Source: Bugula neritina (Eukaryota; Bryozoa; Gymnolaemata; Cheilostomatida; Bugulidae). From it: a DNA stretch of 64,000 bases. Position 1 is the first letter of the stretch. Every line of letters starts with the position of its first letter. The notes below the pieces were generated by a model. The model worked only from the letters and a program-made list of their open reading frames with translations, had not been told where the DNA came from and did not search any database. This document shows, piece by piece, positions 52,001-63,554 of this stretch. The stretch covers positions 8,608,207 through 8,672,206 of the forward strand of contig OZ037767.1 of the NCBI GenBank assembly GCA_964035545.1. Direction: 5' to 3'. The position numbers and the translations under genes are program-made.

Positions 52001-55000
52001 GAAATATAACTAACCAGAACAAATAGATAATACAAGGGATATTTACTCATGTTATTGGACTTGTAAGGATTAATTAGCCGCGTATATAATAATTGCTAAG
52101 CCAAATTATAACAACTAGTAATTAGAATTGCATTTGGGATACTCCTTGCATACACTATGGCCATAAGTTGGGGAGAAAACAAATTTACTTAAATTGTAAT
52201 TCAAGTGGACAAAGTACAAAAGATAGTAAGTAAATAATAAATAATAATACACATAGGGAATGTATGCATTTTTTATTTCATACTTAAAAAATTTTTCTCA
52301 GTATGACTATTGGATATTGGATTAGTTTCATATAGTTGCTGCAAGTGAGTGGGTGGGAGTTATCCCATTCTAGTTGAGATATGTTGTCATGAGTGACACC
52401 TACATGCGAGGGCGACATAGCTTGGAGTGTGTCTTGTTTCATTGTACAAATTTTATCAATATTTTACTTTTAGAAGTGAAAATCAATAGGAATAAGTTAA
52501 CTAGACTTGTATAAAGGGTGTCAGATTCCCCTATAGTAGATTTTGACCAATAAAGTTTCTTCACATGTATTTCTACTTTATGGCATTTCACCTGTCATAA
52601 ATAACACTAAAACTTTAAAATATATTGACCTTGTCATCAAAAAAGACACTCATCAGATTATAATTGTTATATAATTTGAGAGATGGGAGAGGCATATTAA
52701 TAACTTTGATGTATGTTGGATGATAAACTCATAAAATTATCATAAACTTCATCAACTAACAAACTATAAATACATCTTCAGGTTCATAGTTACAGAAACA
52801 AGTAAAAGCAAATGAGACTTCTTAAGATTTATTAAAGTTTATTGCCACAGCTACTTATATATATGTAATATGTATAATGAATACATTTGAATAAATTCTA
52901 AGATATTCATTGAGTAAAATTAAAATAACACTAAATTTCTGAATAAATAGTTCATTGGCAGAAACTCTAAGCAGCGTAGGAGGCAGCATCTACTAACTCT
53001 TGTAGTGAATCAAGGGGGGGGGGGGGGTTTAGTATCCATTCACTATTTTAGTATGTCAAGTAGTACTAATTCTATTATAAAACAGGGGTAGTTACCCATG
53101 TAATGTTTAGTCCAGTACCATAATAGAATTATGATGAATATAAACATTAGATACAGTGGAGTAGGTTGTGATTGTAGGTGGAGAAAAGCGGCAAGAGTAC
53201 AGCATAGCGCAGATCTACGTACAGAGTGAGGACAGGACAGAGGAAGAGCACAGCGGACATAATAATCCTGAAGATCAGGCGTACGATAACCTTGGGCAAG
53301 AGTTTTCCATGCAAGAGGAGATAACTAACTCATCTGAAGAACTGAAAAGAGAAATTTCTGAGGATGACTCTATTAATGATTATGCATACAAGAGTGTTTG
53401 CCATTTCTACAGAAAACAACTCTTTGATGACACGACCAGTTGCAACAGAGTACCAAGTTTACTGCAGGAAATCATAGCTTCTCTCGTCACCATAGCAACC
53501 ATTATATTCGCATATTTAGCTTTCCATGAGGTGATATTTGAAGCTACTGGGGTGCAGTATAAAGATTTCCAAAAGGATGAAGAACAGGATATTAGCTCAT
53601 TCTCTAACTTGATGAACTATAAAATTATACACATCTACAAAGAGCCTGTCTTTCTAAACTGGAGGAACTTTGCATATCTGGGGCTAAGTTTGACAATACT
53701 GGAAATTCTTGCACCAGTACTACGGTTCATTGTGGTTATAAACCGAGCCCCAAAAAGGATCAACACACTGCACACGCTGGTACAGATCACACAGCTAACT
53801 TGTCTTATACTGGAAGATGGTGCCATCTCACTGTGTAAGAACATGCTGTTTGCGGAGGAGTGTGGCATACGTCAGCCAATGATGTCTCCGATAAGTCAAA
53901 TATCTGCCTCCCTATCACTAGTAAATACTGTGATTAAGACAGCATTGTTTGTTTGGAGATCGAGTTATAGAACCCAAAGAGCAATAAGAGATGAAATGGA
54001 GGCGTACACAGAGATTCTGATATTAGAAGACTATCAGTGGTATCACTGCATACTCCCTATACTGGCTCACATAACTATAGTCTGTATTAGTATTTGGTCA
54101 TTAGTCATCTCAACCGACCCCAACCTTCTCTGTGACGAGAGCTGACTCAACTCACACTGTACCAACATGACTAAATAGTTGACAGTTGAAGATTACAATA
54201 TTCTGCTGAAATTGTTACAGCAGAAGACAACTACCATTGCTATGAGGTACAACACATTCTATGCTCTTATTCCACATTGCCTGGTGCAAAGGTTCAACTG
54301 ACTGCACACACAGCTTCTGCATAATAACTCTGTATGTTATACTGTATACTGTATTATTACTTTCAGCAACAGGTGAATATTAACATTATATAATGAATGT
54401 TGTAGAGAAACTGGAAAATCTCTACTATATAGTCACTAACTAACCAGTGTATATTGTGTCAATTGCTCTCACTCGTATTACACTGACACATCAGAATATT
54501 TTGTAGATATGCTCTTTTGTAATTTTTGATGACTTTTATTTAAAAAAATTCTGGTACACGCGGCTTAATGTTTGGTCTCTTTCATAGCAGGCAATGCATA
54601 TCAGGATTTCATGTCTGAGTAGAAGTTAAACACATCGAATATTTGGTCCGGATACTGAATAAAACATACAATATTTAGAACATCACGCTTGGCTATTGGT
54701 TTTCTGATAATGCACATTTACACGTTACATTAGTCTACACAAATTATTATATGGTTGAGACAGCGGCCACTGTAACTATTACATACCTGAGTTACCATGA
54801 GTTGCTGACATGAGTCATCATACATAAGTGTGCTGCCTACTTTAGCATAAACTAAACTAAACAGAAAGACCGTAACCGAAAATTGAATAACTAAGAATTA
54901 GCCTAGAATTTCTTCATTAATGGTGAAGAAGTTAAGTGTTAATCATATTATTATTGCAAATACTCCTTACAACTATCAATTCATTGTTTTGAAGTAATAA

Positions 55001-58000
55001 GAAGAAATTGAAATAAGGCCTGTGAGCTCACATAATGTGAAGTTAATGGCTGGAACAATTTCACAAATTCAAGAGATCTCAGACTAAATTGTTCTCTTTC
55101 TACCTGCCTGTTAAATACTCTGATACTAGTAGTTAGTGAGAGAAATTACATGATACCACTCCTGCACTGATGGTTGCTAGGATACCAGTAAATCTTCAAA
55201 GTCTATCCAGAAACAAACCCAACTGATCAAGGTAACACATCAGAAGCATAATGGGAACCCAATGATATGGTAATCTCACCGCGCATGTCTACAGCAATGT
55301 TTGCCAGGAGAAATTAGCTTTGCCTGCTGAATCTGAGACATGCTTTAGCCTGTGACCCATGGTTCACACTTCACATATCAAGCCGACAGGATCTAGGTCA
55401 AACTCGGTAATCAAGGTGAAAGGTTAAAGGCTTTAAGCTGTACTAGTTTCAAAATTTCTGCTTTTCTAACACAAACATCTAATGTGAAATCTAAATGCTG
55501 AAGTGAAGTGACACTAAAGCAGTTGCTACATCTTTTCGCATGCAGCCATACAAATATACTCATCTTACAGGGTACTGCATGGTTAGCCCCAGGTGTCTAT
55601 CAGCAACAACATATTAACCTGCAGCAACACAATACTTGTTAAATTGAAGTCAACTCCCTAGACAATACCTGCGTAGTCTGATACAGCACCAATTAACCAG
55701 CAACTAATTACTTTCACTTAATTGTAGGTCAGGTTTAATTAGACATTGTTTACATGTTACCATCTTCAATACCAGCTGCCAGCGTACCATGTACCACAGC
55801 ATTGATTGGCTGATGCTAAACTAAGTTTGAGGTGAATAGACGAACTGACTCGAGACCAAACTTTAACCTCTATTTATGTCTCCAACTGACTGCAGTGAAC
55901 TGAGATTAGTACATGGAAACTGTGTATCTGCGTCATTCACGGGCTTTCCATGTACCGATCTGAGAAATGTACTCAGATCGATCGTTTTTCCATGAGAGTG
56001 TCAGATCGATCTCGCGAAGTTGCCTCCTCTTAAGTGAAGGATACTTAAAAAATATATTTTGTTTACCTAATTGAGTGATTAAAGCTACTACTGTTGAAAA
56101 AAAGATGGTCGTAGTCTAAAATTTAATCCCAGCTATAAAATATACGCAGCAAAGCTTTCAGGGTACACTAATTTGGCCAATTTAAAATAATTAATTTTAA
56201 TTTTTTAGCTAGACAGCTTATATAAAATTAATGGCTGTCTTGCAGATTATTAATAAACTTACAGGACTGTTGGGCTTAAAATTACAAAGAAAATAGCTAA
56301 TGAAACTAAGTTTTAATAGTCATTTAAATTCAATTTAAATTCTCCCATTTTTTTTGCCTTCTACTGCATATAATTGAGTTTTCTTAATCATTGTACTGAA
56401 AGTCAAAGTTTTGGCATCTGAAAAGGTGGCTATCATAATTATTTAATACTTTGCTTAGTAATTATCAACAAGTTATCATTTTTATTAGCAGACAACATTG
56501 TAGCGAGCAGTCTTTTTCTACTTCTCAGATCGATCTGGCGTCTTTCCATGGTCTTATTGACATGAGATCGATCTGAGTTCGAGCTCCACAGACCGACCAG
56601 CTCAGAACGACGGAGATCGATCTTTGGCGTCTTTCCATGGATCGATCTCGCCGAGATCGGTACATGGAAAGCCGGTGATTGTGTCTATATTGTAAGTTGC
56701 TAGAAGAATCATCAAGTTAATGATCACCAAGTGCAGTAGTCCGGTTAGAGTTGGAATTTGGTTTAAAACCCTAAACCCTAACTCGTTACGTCAAACTACT
56801 GCACTCAGTGACCAACGACCCGGTGCTGCTTCAAGAAAATTTCCTCTATATTCAACTGACAATTGCGTTGAGAGTCCTACTATATATTAGTGTGGTCACC
56901 TATACTGCAACGGCTGCTTCAGAAATTGCAAATGTCAGCTACAATACAATTGGCTGAACTGGTGATGAATGAACAGTGTATCCGTGAGTTAGATTGGATG
57001 ATGAAAATGTATAGTACCTATTACCCTAGCAATGTGGAGTAGCTGTAAGATGGTACAGTAACAGACTAGTAGAAGAGAAGTTTAGTGAATTCATATTCTG
57101 TATACAACAGAACTGTACCAGCACAGTTCAATGTAGAGTTTAGTGAAAGTAACCCTCTCTATGAAACAAATACTAGAATATATAATAAGATCTACTATCA
57201 AGTAGATACTCTGCAGATGGGCAGTGTTTACCCTGAGGGAAACTATCGATTGAATATCACAGAATAAATCAGGAAACATACAACAATCAAATCTTATCAC
57301 AATGTCTTCAACATTACATTATATATACCTATACATATAATCTTGTTTTAGTGAAGGTTGCATCTCTGAGGAATACTGCATCAGTTTGTGAGAGTGAAAA
57401 TTGCTAGAATATAGTGTTTACAGCCTATGCATGCCCATCACGTGTGAAATGTATAAAACATTTACTAAACCCACACATCTCCTGTTAAAAAATTCTACTT
57501 TCACTGTTGGCATTGTGTTTACCTCTAAAGCTTTGTGGGAAATCGGGCTTATAATATAAACAGTTTCTGAAAACTGCAATTCATAGAGCAGAATTGCATG
57601 AAAAGCAAACAACCCTGCTTTATAATTGTTTTTTTAATTGCCTACTCTTGAGTATTGAGCATTCTATAATTGAGAAATGTTGAGTTATTTTTAACTTTTA
57701 CAAATATTTGTCTTTCTTTTGTTGAGTGCATGTTAGCTAGATTTCCAATCAACACACACATGTAATATCAAATGTTGAGGAACATAACTTGGCAGTGTCT
57801 TTCAGTCATTAAAAAGTGCTTTCTCCCCCCCACCCCGTTGCAGATTTCTTTGATTTTATCAATACGGCACCCAGGGTAGGAGTTATGCCCCCACACACAT
57901 TCACAGATACCACAACTCTTTCAGTAGAAAATGAGTTGTGGTATCCAAGTATAAGATATACAATAGTAAAGTCCTTCAAGCAACCAAAAACTACTGCTTA

Positions 58001-61000
58001 CTAAGAAAACACTAGGTATGTAAAATATGACAGATTGCATAGAGTTATCTGCCCTCTACACTCACCATACTAACCCACAACTATTACACTCTACTGACCT
58101 GCACATTCTGGAGGTACAATATGGATATTTATTTTGGAAGCCAGACGTGTTGGCAATCCTTCTAGAAAATTCTTAGATGTGACGCTGTATTGAGCGGCTA
58201 GTTGAAGGTATTCTTCATTCAATGCATTCAGTTGGTCAGAATCGGCTATCTGCCGCAGATGTAAACTGGGATGAGCTAAGTAAGAAGTTTTCTTACTGAA
58301 ACGTGCAGCAGGACACCCCCTAAAGTAAATGTTAGGAGCTTTGGCTATAATAATTATAAATCATGTGATAAGTACATGCATGAGTAAGCAAATAACAGTG
58401 TTACTCTAGTTTTTACCATCAGAAAGTTAGAAAGTTGCTTAAACTAACACAATGTTCTATGTAATGTAGACTGTTATTCAGGAATATTGGAATCCTGCTT
58501 GTAGAATATTGAAATTTGATTCATAAACGGTTGCAGTTTCAACTAATGACATAAAAATTAAAAGATACAAATCTTGGGCCAAAGACCACCTTTAACAAGA
58601 GCAGACAAATCCTGCATATACAAAGACTTGACACGATTACCACAGAGTTCAAAGCTCACAAAATTTAAATTCATGTAACTTCTTTTACATATTTCTATTT
58701 TTTTTATTCAAAAACAGGTCACCGACTTACTTTTAACAATGCTAGAAGCAAAATAAATAGATTGATTTGTATCATAAGCATTTGAAACTTGGGGCTGAGA
58801 GACCATGGTTATTTTCACGCAATGACAACAATTTTGATAGTGCTTGAAAAATTCTATTAAATTAGGTGGTAGTTGTGTAAAAACATTTACAGCTGTACAG
58901 TCTAGAGTCTAGAAAAAAGCATATCGTTTTGCAATAATGTGGTGTACACAAATTAATTTGCGACCTTCTATAAGATTTTTAGTAAAAAACCTTTAAACTT
59001 TGATCTGTGAACAGTTTTTAAATATATGCTAGATATCCTAGTAGTGAATATTTTCTACGAATTTTGAAGCCTAATACTCTACCTATGCTATATTACAATG
59101 TACTTGTGCACTTTGACTAGCTGCAGTGCTATTGCGACACAAGATTTTTATTTTTCTATTGGATGCATTTTTCACTTAAAACTAAATATAACGGAAACAA
59201 CAACAAACTTGTGTAGAGAGAACAGACTAACCGGTGTGGCACTGCCAGGAACATCACTCCTTCAGTGTTGTGTAGTAACTGTCTATACTTTTCATTCTCT
59301 TTTGCCAACACTAAAATCTGCTTGACAAGAAGCCCTCCTAGGGAATGGGCCACCCAGAGTACTTTCCTGCTGGGGTCACCTGCAACACCAACTCAGTATT
59401 TCTGTCAAATAGTTAGAAGTTTTTCATCTCGCTAGGTATTTGTTTTAAAAGGTATCACAAAAAATGCTGCTTAATATATTTGTTTACATCCGATCACAAT
59501 AATAACAAAGGAAAGAATCTGGAAGCAAGCTTTTCCACGTGTGTTTACAATGATTACAGTTGTGAGACCAACTATGTTAATCAGTATTACAACCAAAAGA
59601 CTTCACATCCCCACATTTCTAAAGAGAAAGTTGTTCTGATACTATTCAATTTCCGATGCAATGTCCTGATATTTCTTACCAACAAACAACTCTTACTTTT
59701 GTTTTTGATTTTGTTTTAACCCAGTTCACATAGCAACTGTACGCACATGTTTTAGATTCTGCTCAATACTGTGTATAAACACAATGTCCTCTAGCATGAC
59801 ATAACAGGTTCTGTGCAGATGTGAATGAACTCATAGCAATCAGCCAATCAATGACTACTTGCTTAATGACTTAGCAACAAAAAACTCAATTTTTTAAAAC
59901 TTAAACCAAATTTTAAAATTTACATATTGTTGCAAAATATATGAGATGTTGCAACAATTAAATATCATGTTTTACTGCCAAAACTAGAGCTGTTTATAAA
60001 ACATTACCCACCAGCAGGAATAAGCTCGTATATACTCACCAACTCTACAACTACACAGTGCATCAGCTAACTCCACAGCTTGATCATGAATGTTGAGCTG
60101 CTGGTTTGTAGCCCGAGATCTCCAGGAGAAAGCACTAGATGTAAAGTCTACGGCTAAAACCCGCATCGCACTATCAAACTGCTCACCTAACCAGTCTAGC
60201 GGCCAGCACCAACTATAATTTATGTGATCTACATAAAACACATGACACAAAGATTTGCAAACTTTATATTGTGACGGGGCTTTAAACTTCAGCATTAGTT
60301 TCTTTTAACTAACTAGTAACACTTGAAAAGAAATGTCACACGGTAAATCTCCGTACCTTTAGCTGTATCACTCTGTCTCCATGTGTGAAAAGCAGACCCA
60401 TTTATGCCATGTACAAATATAACGTCTAGCTGCCTGTCACCAACTTCTTCATGCAACGGGTGTAGCAGATACACCCCGTTTGAATACTGAGATTCTTTAG
60501 AGAGATTGGCTAATGCTGTAGAAGCTAAAAAGTATTTACATTATAATTTCACTACATTTTTTATAGTTGTTCAGCCAGTACAGCCTTTATCCTTGTATAA
60601 TATAAAGTATACTTAGATGCGTTCCTAAACATGTAATGGAATACATCATAAAAATTATGTTTTGAATAGTTTGTGATGAAACATAGTCTGTAAAATTGAG
60701 AAATAGTCTGTTAAGCTAGCACTCTGACGTAAGTATTAAAGCATATTAATGTTTAATGGGCACTAATCAGGCAATAGACTAATAAATGGAATATAAGATT
60801 ATATTATAGTACTGGAAGTTTTCAATTCCTAAAATTCCTTATTATATGTGGAATATAAGTTTGAAATTAAAGTATGGTGTCAGCAGGCACATATTATACA
60901 AAAACTCAGAAAACTTTATAGTAATTAATTCTGTGAGAAATCTCTGATGAGAAAAGTTTTTTGAGGCAGACTAAGAACTTATTCAGATGAGGCACTGGAG

Positions 61001-63554
61001 AAATTAGGACTGGATGCTATTTCTAATGCCATCAATGACCTTTACTAGGGGTCGAACCCATGACTTCGTGCTTACTAAGTGACCACGACAGGCACATATA
61101 CAGAGATGTGTAAATACACTACACCAAACATTAATTCAACAAACCTATAACTTTAAGTCGAGTGTTGGAAGACGCTGCCCAACCAACAAGAAGATGCAAA
61201 AAGCCACCACCAACCAATAGCTGGTGATTTACTTCATCCAAGGTAAGATTTCGAACAACATTAGCTAACTTGGCCATTATTATGTCATCAGAACTAAATT
61301 TGAACCATATCTCTGAGAGGAGTTGTAAACCCTTGTAGGTGTAGATAAACTCTTGTCTTTGTTGAGGGATCCTAAAATATAACAACTTTAATGCAGTTAC
61401 AGAAATAAAACCATAAAATAATTAATTCAGCCGCAGCTTATAAAATAGAAATATAAACACTATGACGAGCACAAAATTGAAAAATTGCAATTAAAATACA
61501 CATAATCATAGGCTAATCACATGACACACTATGAAGTATCCATACTTACCTCGTTAAGTGTGTTATCACGTCAAGAGTAGAGGATGTGAGACTGGCTAAT
61601 GTTTGAGGTGGGGGAGACAAATCTACTCTACGAGGAGAGGCATCATCTGCACTGAGCACCATTTCTACCTCCTCGTCGGGAAACTCTGACTACAGAAGAG
61701 GATACCTCAACTACAGTGTGATATGCTATAACTACAGTGTGATATACTATGACTACAGTGTGATGTACTATGACTACAGTGTGATATACTATAACTACAG
61801 TGTGATATACTTAGAGTACTGAATAGTTTCTTGTCTAATATAACATTAAACAGCCAAGTTACCAGAATAGGGGGTGTTTTCCCAAGAAGAATGTTAGCAT
61901 GAGATCTTGTACAGTTGTCAATATTATCGGGTAATGCCATGAGAAACTTATATGACTGAGAGGAGAGGTCTGTAGAGTTGTAGCTACATCTTTTGGGAGG
62001 TAGAAAAAGCCTGATATCTATACCTAACACGAATACAGAACATACAGAACACAGGCTTAGATACTGTGTTACCGTGGTAACATTCAGCAGTACTAGCTGA
62101 AACAAGAATAGTTTTAAGTACTGTGTGTATGCCGAATAGTTCCACTAACTGAGAGAAGAAAAATTGAAATGCTGCATATATAATAATCAAAAATAAGCAT
62201 GCAGATATATGCTGCAAATATCTAACAGGTAGTAGACCTGAAACTATACTAACCTTGTCTCTTAGCCAAGTTTATGAGAGTCTTATGATCACAGGCTAAA
62301 GCAGTTCTGTACAGAACACTATCAGACACACTGTGTGTTTTTGATAAGATCTCCAAAGCTAAGGGTCTGGCAATATGCCGAGAGGCGTTAGCTATTAGGG
62401 CCCAATACTATGGAAGAATGTATAATACTTTGTATAAAACATTACAAGTTGACAATGGTAACGGCTATCAACTCTCGACAAGAAAGATAAGGTGGTATTA
62501 GTTGTAGAGCTTAGAGATAAAAACTACATAAAATGTACTATTTTAAAAATTGCCATACTATAAATAACTACTCCCCAGCATTCTTTAAATGTTGCATAAA
62601 TAACTTTGTCAAATTTAATTAATAACCAAGAATTGAAATTGTGTAAATGCAATAAAAGTGCAAACTGTGTCTAATAGCTTCTATTTTATAGCTGTCAATT
62701 TTCTCAAACCTTATCATAAAATAAATCTCATTAAATCTCCAACAAAAAAGAAAACTTGAAAACAGAATCTGAAAGTGGAGGCAATTCTAGAATGACACCT
62801 GAAACATTTCACAGCCACATTAAGTTACCTTTGGTCCTTGTTGGAAGCAAAAGTCTTTCCACCATCTTCTTTCAATATAGTTGGAACTAGAAGAAAGACA
62901 ATCTTGTCTGCCGAGTGAGTAGATGGGAGAATGCTCTAAATACTAAAAATAGATTGAGACATAAACTATTATTGCATTTAATAATGTAAAATAAAAACAT
63001 ATTTTAGTGAAATTTGCATGTTCAATTTAAACTAATCATTGTAGCAGTTTTAGTTTGCTAAGAACCCGTAATCTTATGTAGAGGCACAAAAATATTACTG
63101 TTGTAGTTATAAGCAGTTTTAGTATTTATTTATAACACATAATTAAACAACATTAAATATGTAATTAAAAACAAATATAATGTTAAAATAGTATCAGTAT
63201 ACCATCATTACAGCAAAATTGTTTCGTAACTGTTTGAAGCTAAAATTAGAAGAGCGGTGCAAGCATTTTGACATAGAGTAAACTATAAATGTTGATGGGT
63301 AATAATCTGTATTGTAATTTCCACTGATGTTAGTATAGATTGGTGAAAGTACATGGTAATAAAATGCATCTTACCCATACCTCATCATTTCCAAGTTTCA
63401 GCCGTTCCACGTTGATTGTATTAAGATTAAGATTGCTTAAGGTAATTTGCGCAATGTGATAACTGGCAAACAATGCACTAGAAGCCGAAAAAACTCCTAA
63501 AGCACATATCTTGTCTTTGAGATTTTTCATTGGATTTGGACCTCTAACAATCAT
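49097..63554 (-). CDS. SERAC1: SERAC1 (serine active site-containing protein 1), 11 exons
   Basis: Exons in transcript order: 63381-63554, 62829-62933, 62254-62407, 61863-62023, 61550-61689, 61145-61371, 60357-60524, 60040-60228, 59232-59379, 58099-58319, 49097-49296; about 628 aa (human 654). Layout follows the family. An N-terminal membrane helix (ALGVFSASSALFASYHIAQ) comes first, then helical ARM-like repeats (LYRTALACDHKTLINLAK; VIASTALANLSK). The alpha/beta-hydrolase domain has FVHGINGSAFHTW near residue 355, CWPLDWL, the nucleophile motif AHSLGG (Ser about 452), VPHRGCP, and DNHITICKPKDR with the presumed catalytic His near 577. SERAC1 acts at mitochondria-ER contacts in phosphatidylglycerol remodelling. 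The last exon joins in phase and completes the domain, but lies beyond an 8.8-kb intron hosting another gene. The exact start is uncertain: ATG 63554 or an upstream exon. The exon 1-2 junction has two alternatives (donors GTATGG or GTAAGA). Confidence 0.9.
50182..54145 (+). CDS. Unrecognised multi-pass membrane protein nested in SERAC1 intron, 2 exons
   Basis: Exons 50182-50299 (donor GTGAGT) and 53178-54145 (acceptor TTGTAG) join in phase to 361 aa. I do not recognise the family. Residues 1-135 are hydrophilic, rich in Glu, Ser, Asn and Gln, with no signal peptide. Hydrophobic segments follow at about 138-160 (LVTIATIIFAYLAF), 203-227 (LGLSLTILEILAPVLRFIVVI), weakly 241-258, 279-298 and 330-351 (ILPILAHITIVCISIWSLVI). 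A short acidic tail ends CDES. Several Cys lie near the membrane edges. The 2.9-kb intron is AT-rich. The gene is wholly inside the last SERAC1 intron on the opposite strand. A decayed partial copy lies at 48531. It could be a channel or receptor subunit, but nothing in the sequence proves this. The first ATG of the open exon was chosen as start. Confidence 0.72.
50300..53177 (+). other. Intron of the nested gene
   Basis: No exon or repeat family recognised in these 2.9 kb. A G14 homopolymer lies at about 53014-53027. A few 60-100 codon frames (for example at 51405-51713) have biased, AT-driven composition and no recognisable motif. Confidence 0.5.
54146..56931. other. SERAC1 intron downstream of the nested gene
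   Basis: Holds the 3' UTR of the nested gene (candidate AATAAA at 54658-54663) and the terminal-inverted-repeat element at 55938-56677. No coding region is recognised between 54150 and 55930. Confidence 0.5.
55938..56677. mobile_element. 740-bp terminal-inverted-repeat element (MITE)
   Basis: The ends share a 24-bp inverted repeat with two mismatches, containing GGCTTTCCATGTACCGATCT. The trinucleotide ATT flanks both ends as a possible 3-bp target-site duplication. Inside each end are several copies of the palindromic word GATCGATC (six in all), some followed by GGCGTCTTTCCATGG. This looks like subterminal binding sites for a transposase. The centre is AT-rich and noncoding. The superfamily is unsure; a 3-bp duplication would suit PIF/Harbinger. 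Confidence 0.75.
56932..57267 (+). CDS. Possible small tyrosine-rich gene or terminal exon
   Basis: Two pieces, 56932-56983 (ATG start, donor GTGAGT) and 57086-57267 (acceptor GTTTAG), join in phase to 77 aa. The second part carries ESNPLYETNTRIYNKIYY, an NPxY-type motif among many Tyr, reminiscent of receptor cytoplasmic tails, and its TAA stop overlaps an AATAAA. It lies in the SERAC1 intron on the opposite strand. The intron would be only 102 nt and no homologue is recognised, so this may be a chance frame or the last exon of an unseen gene. Confidence 0.25.
57268..58098. other. SERAC1 last intron, 5' portion
   Basis: No gene recognised. A perfect 13-bp hairpin (arms GATACCACAACTC, 14-nt loop) lies at 57906-57945, inside a plus-strand open stretch preceded by a polypyrimidine-AG (57816-58004) that matches nothing I know. 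Confidence 0.4.
60960..61092 (-). mobile_element. tRNA-Thr-derived SINE, copy 2 (5'-truncated)
   Basis: Read on the minus strand it gives TAGTAAGCACGAAGTCATGG, the T-arm GGTTCGACCCC, then a body with ATAGCATCCAGTCCTA and GTGCCTCATCTGAATAAGT. It matches the SINE at 11098-11320 through head and body. It lies in SERAC1 between exons 6 and 7 and lacks the acceptor and D-arm part of the head. Confidence 0.75.
61706..61811. repeat. 21-bp tandem repeat in SERAC1 intron
   Basis: Five units of CTACAGTGTGATATACTATGA with small changes, right beside exon 5 and upstream of it in + coordinates. Confidence 0.9.

Noticed and set aside
57816-58004. Plus-strand frame with DFINTAPRVGVMPPHTFTD as an exon
   Set aside because: An acceptor-like site precedes it, but no partner exon, donor or family match is seen. 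I first considered the minus strand here as the SERAC1 terminal exon, but 49097-49296 fits by phase and homology.
58089-58098. SERAC1 ending at an in-frame TAG just past 58099
   Set aside because: Reading through the GTCAGT donor gives a stop after two codons, but this would remove the conserved His-containing C-terminus, which is found in phase at 49097-49296.
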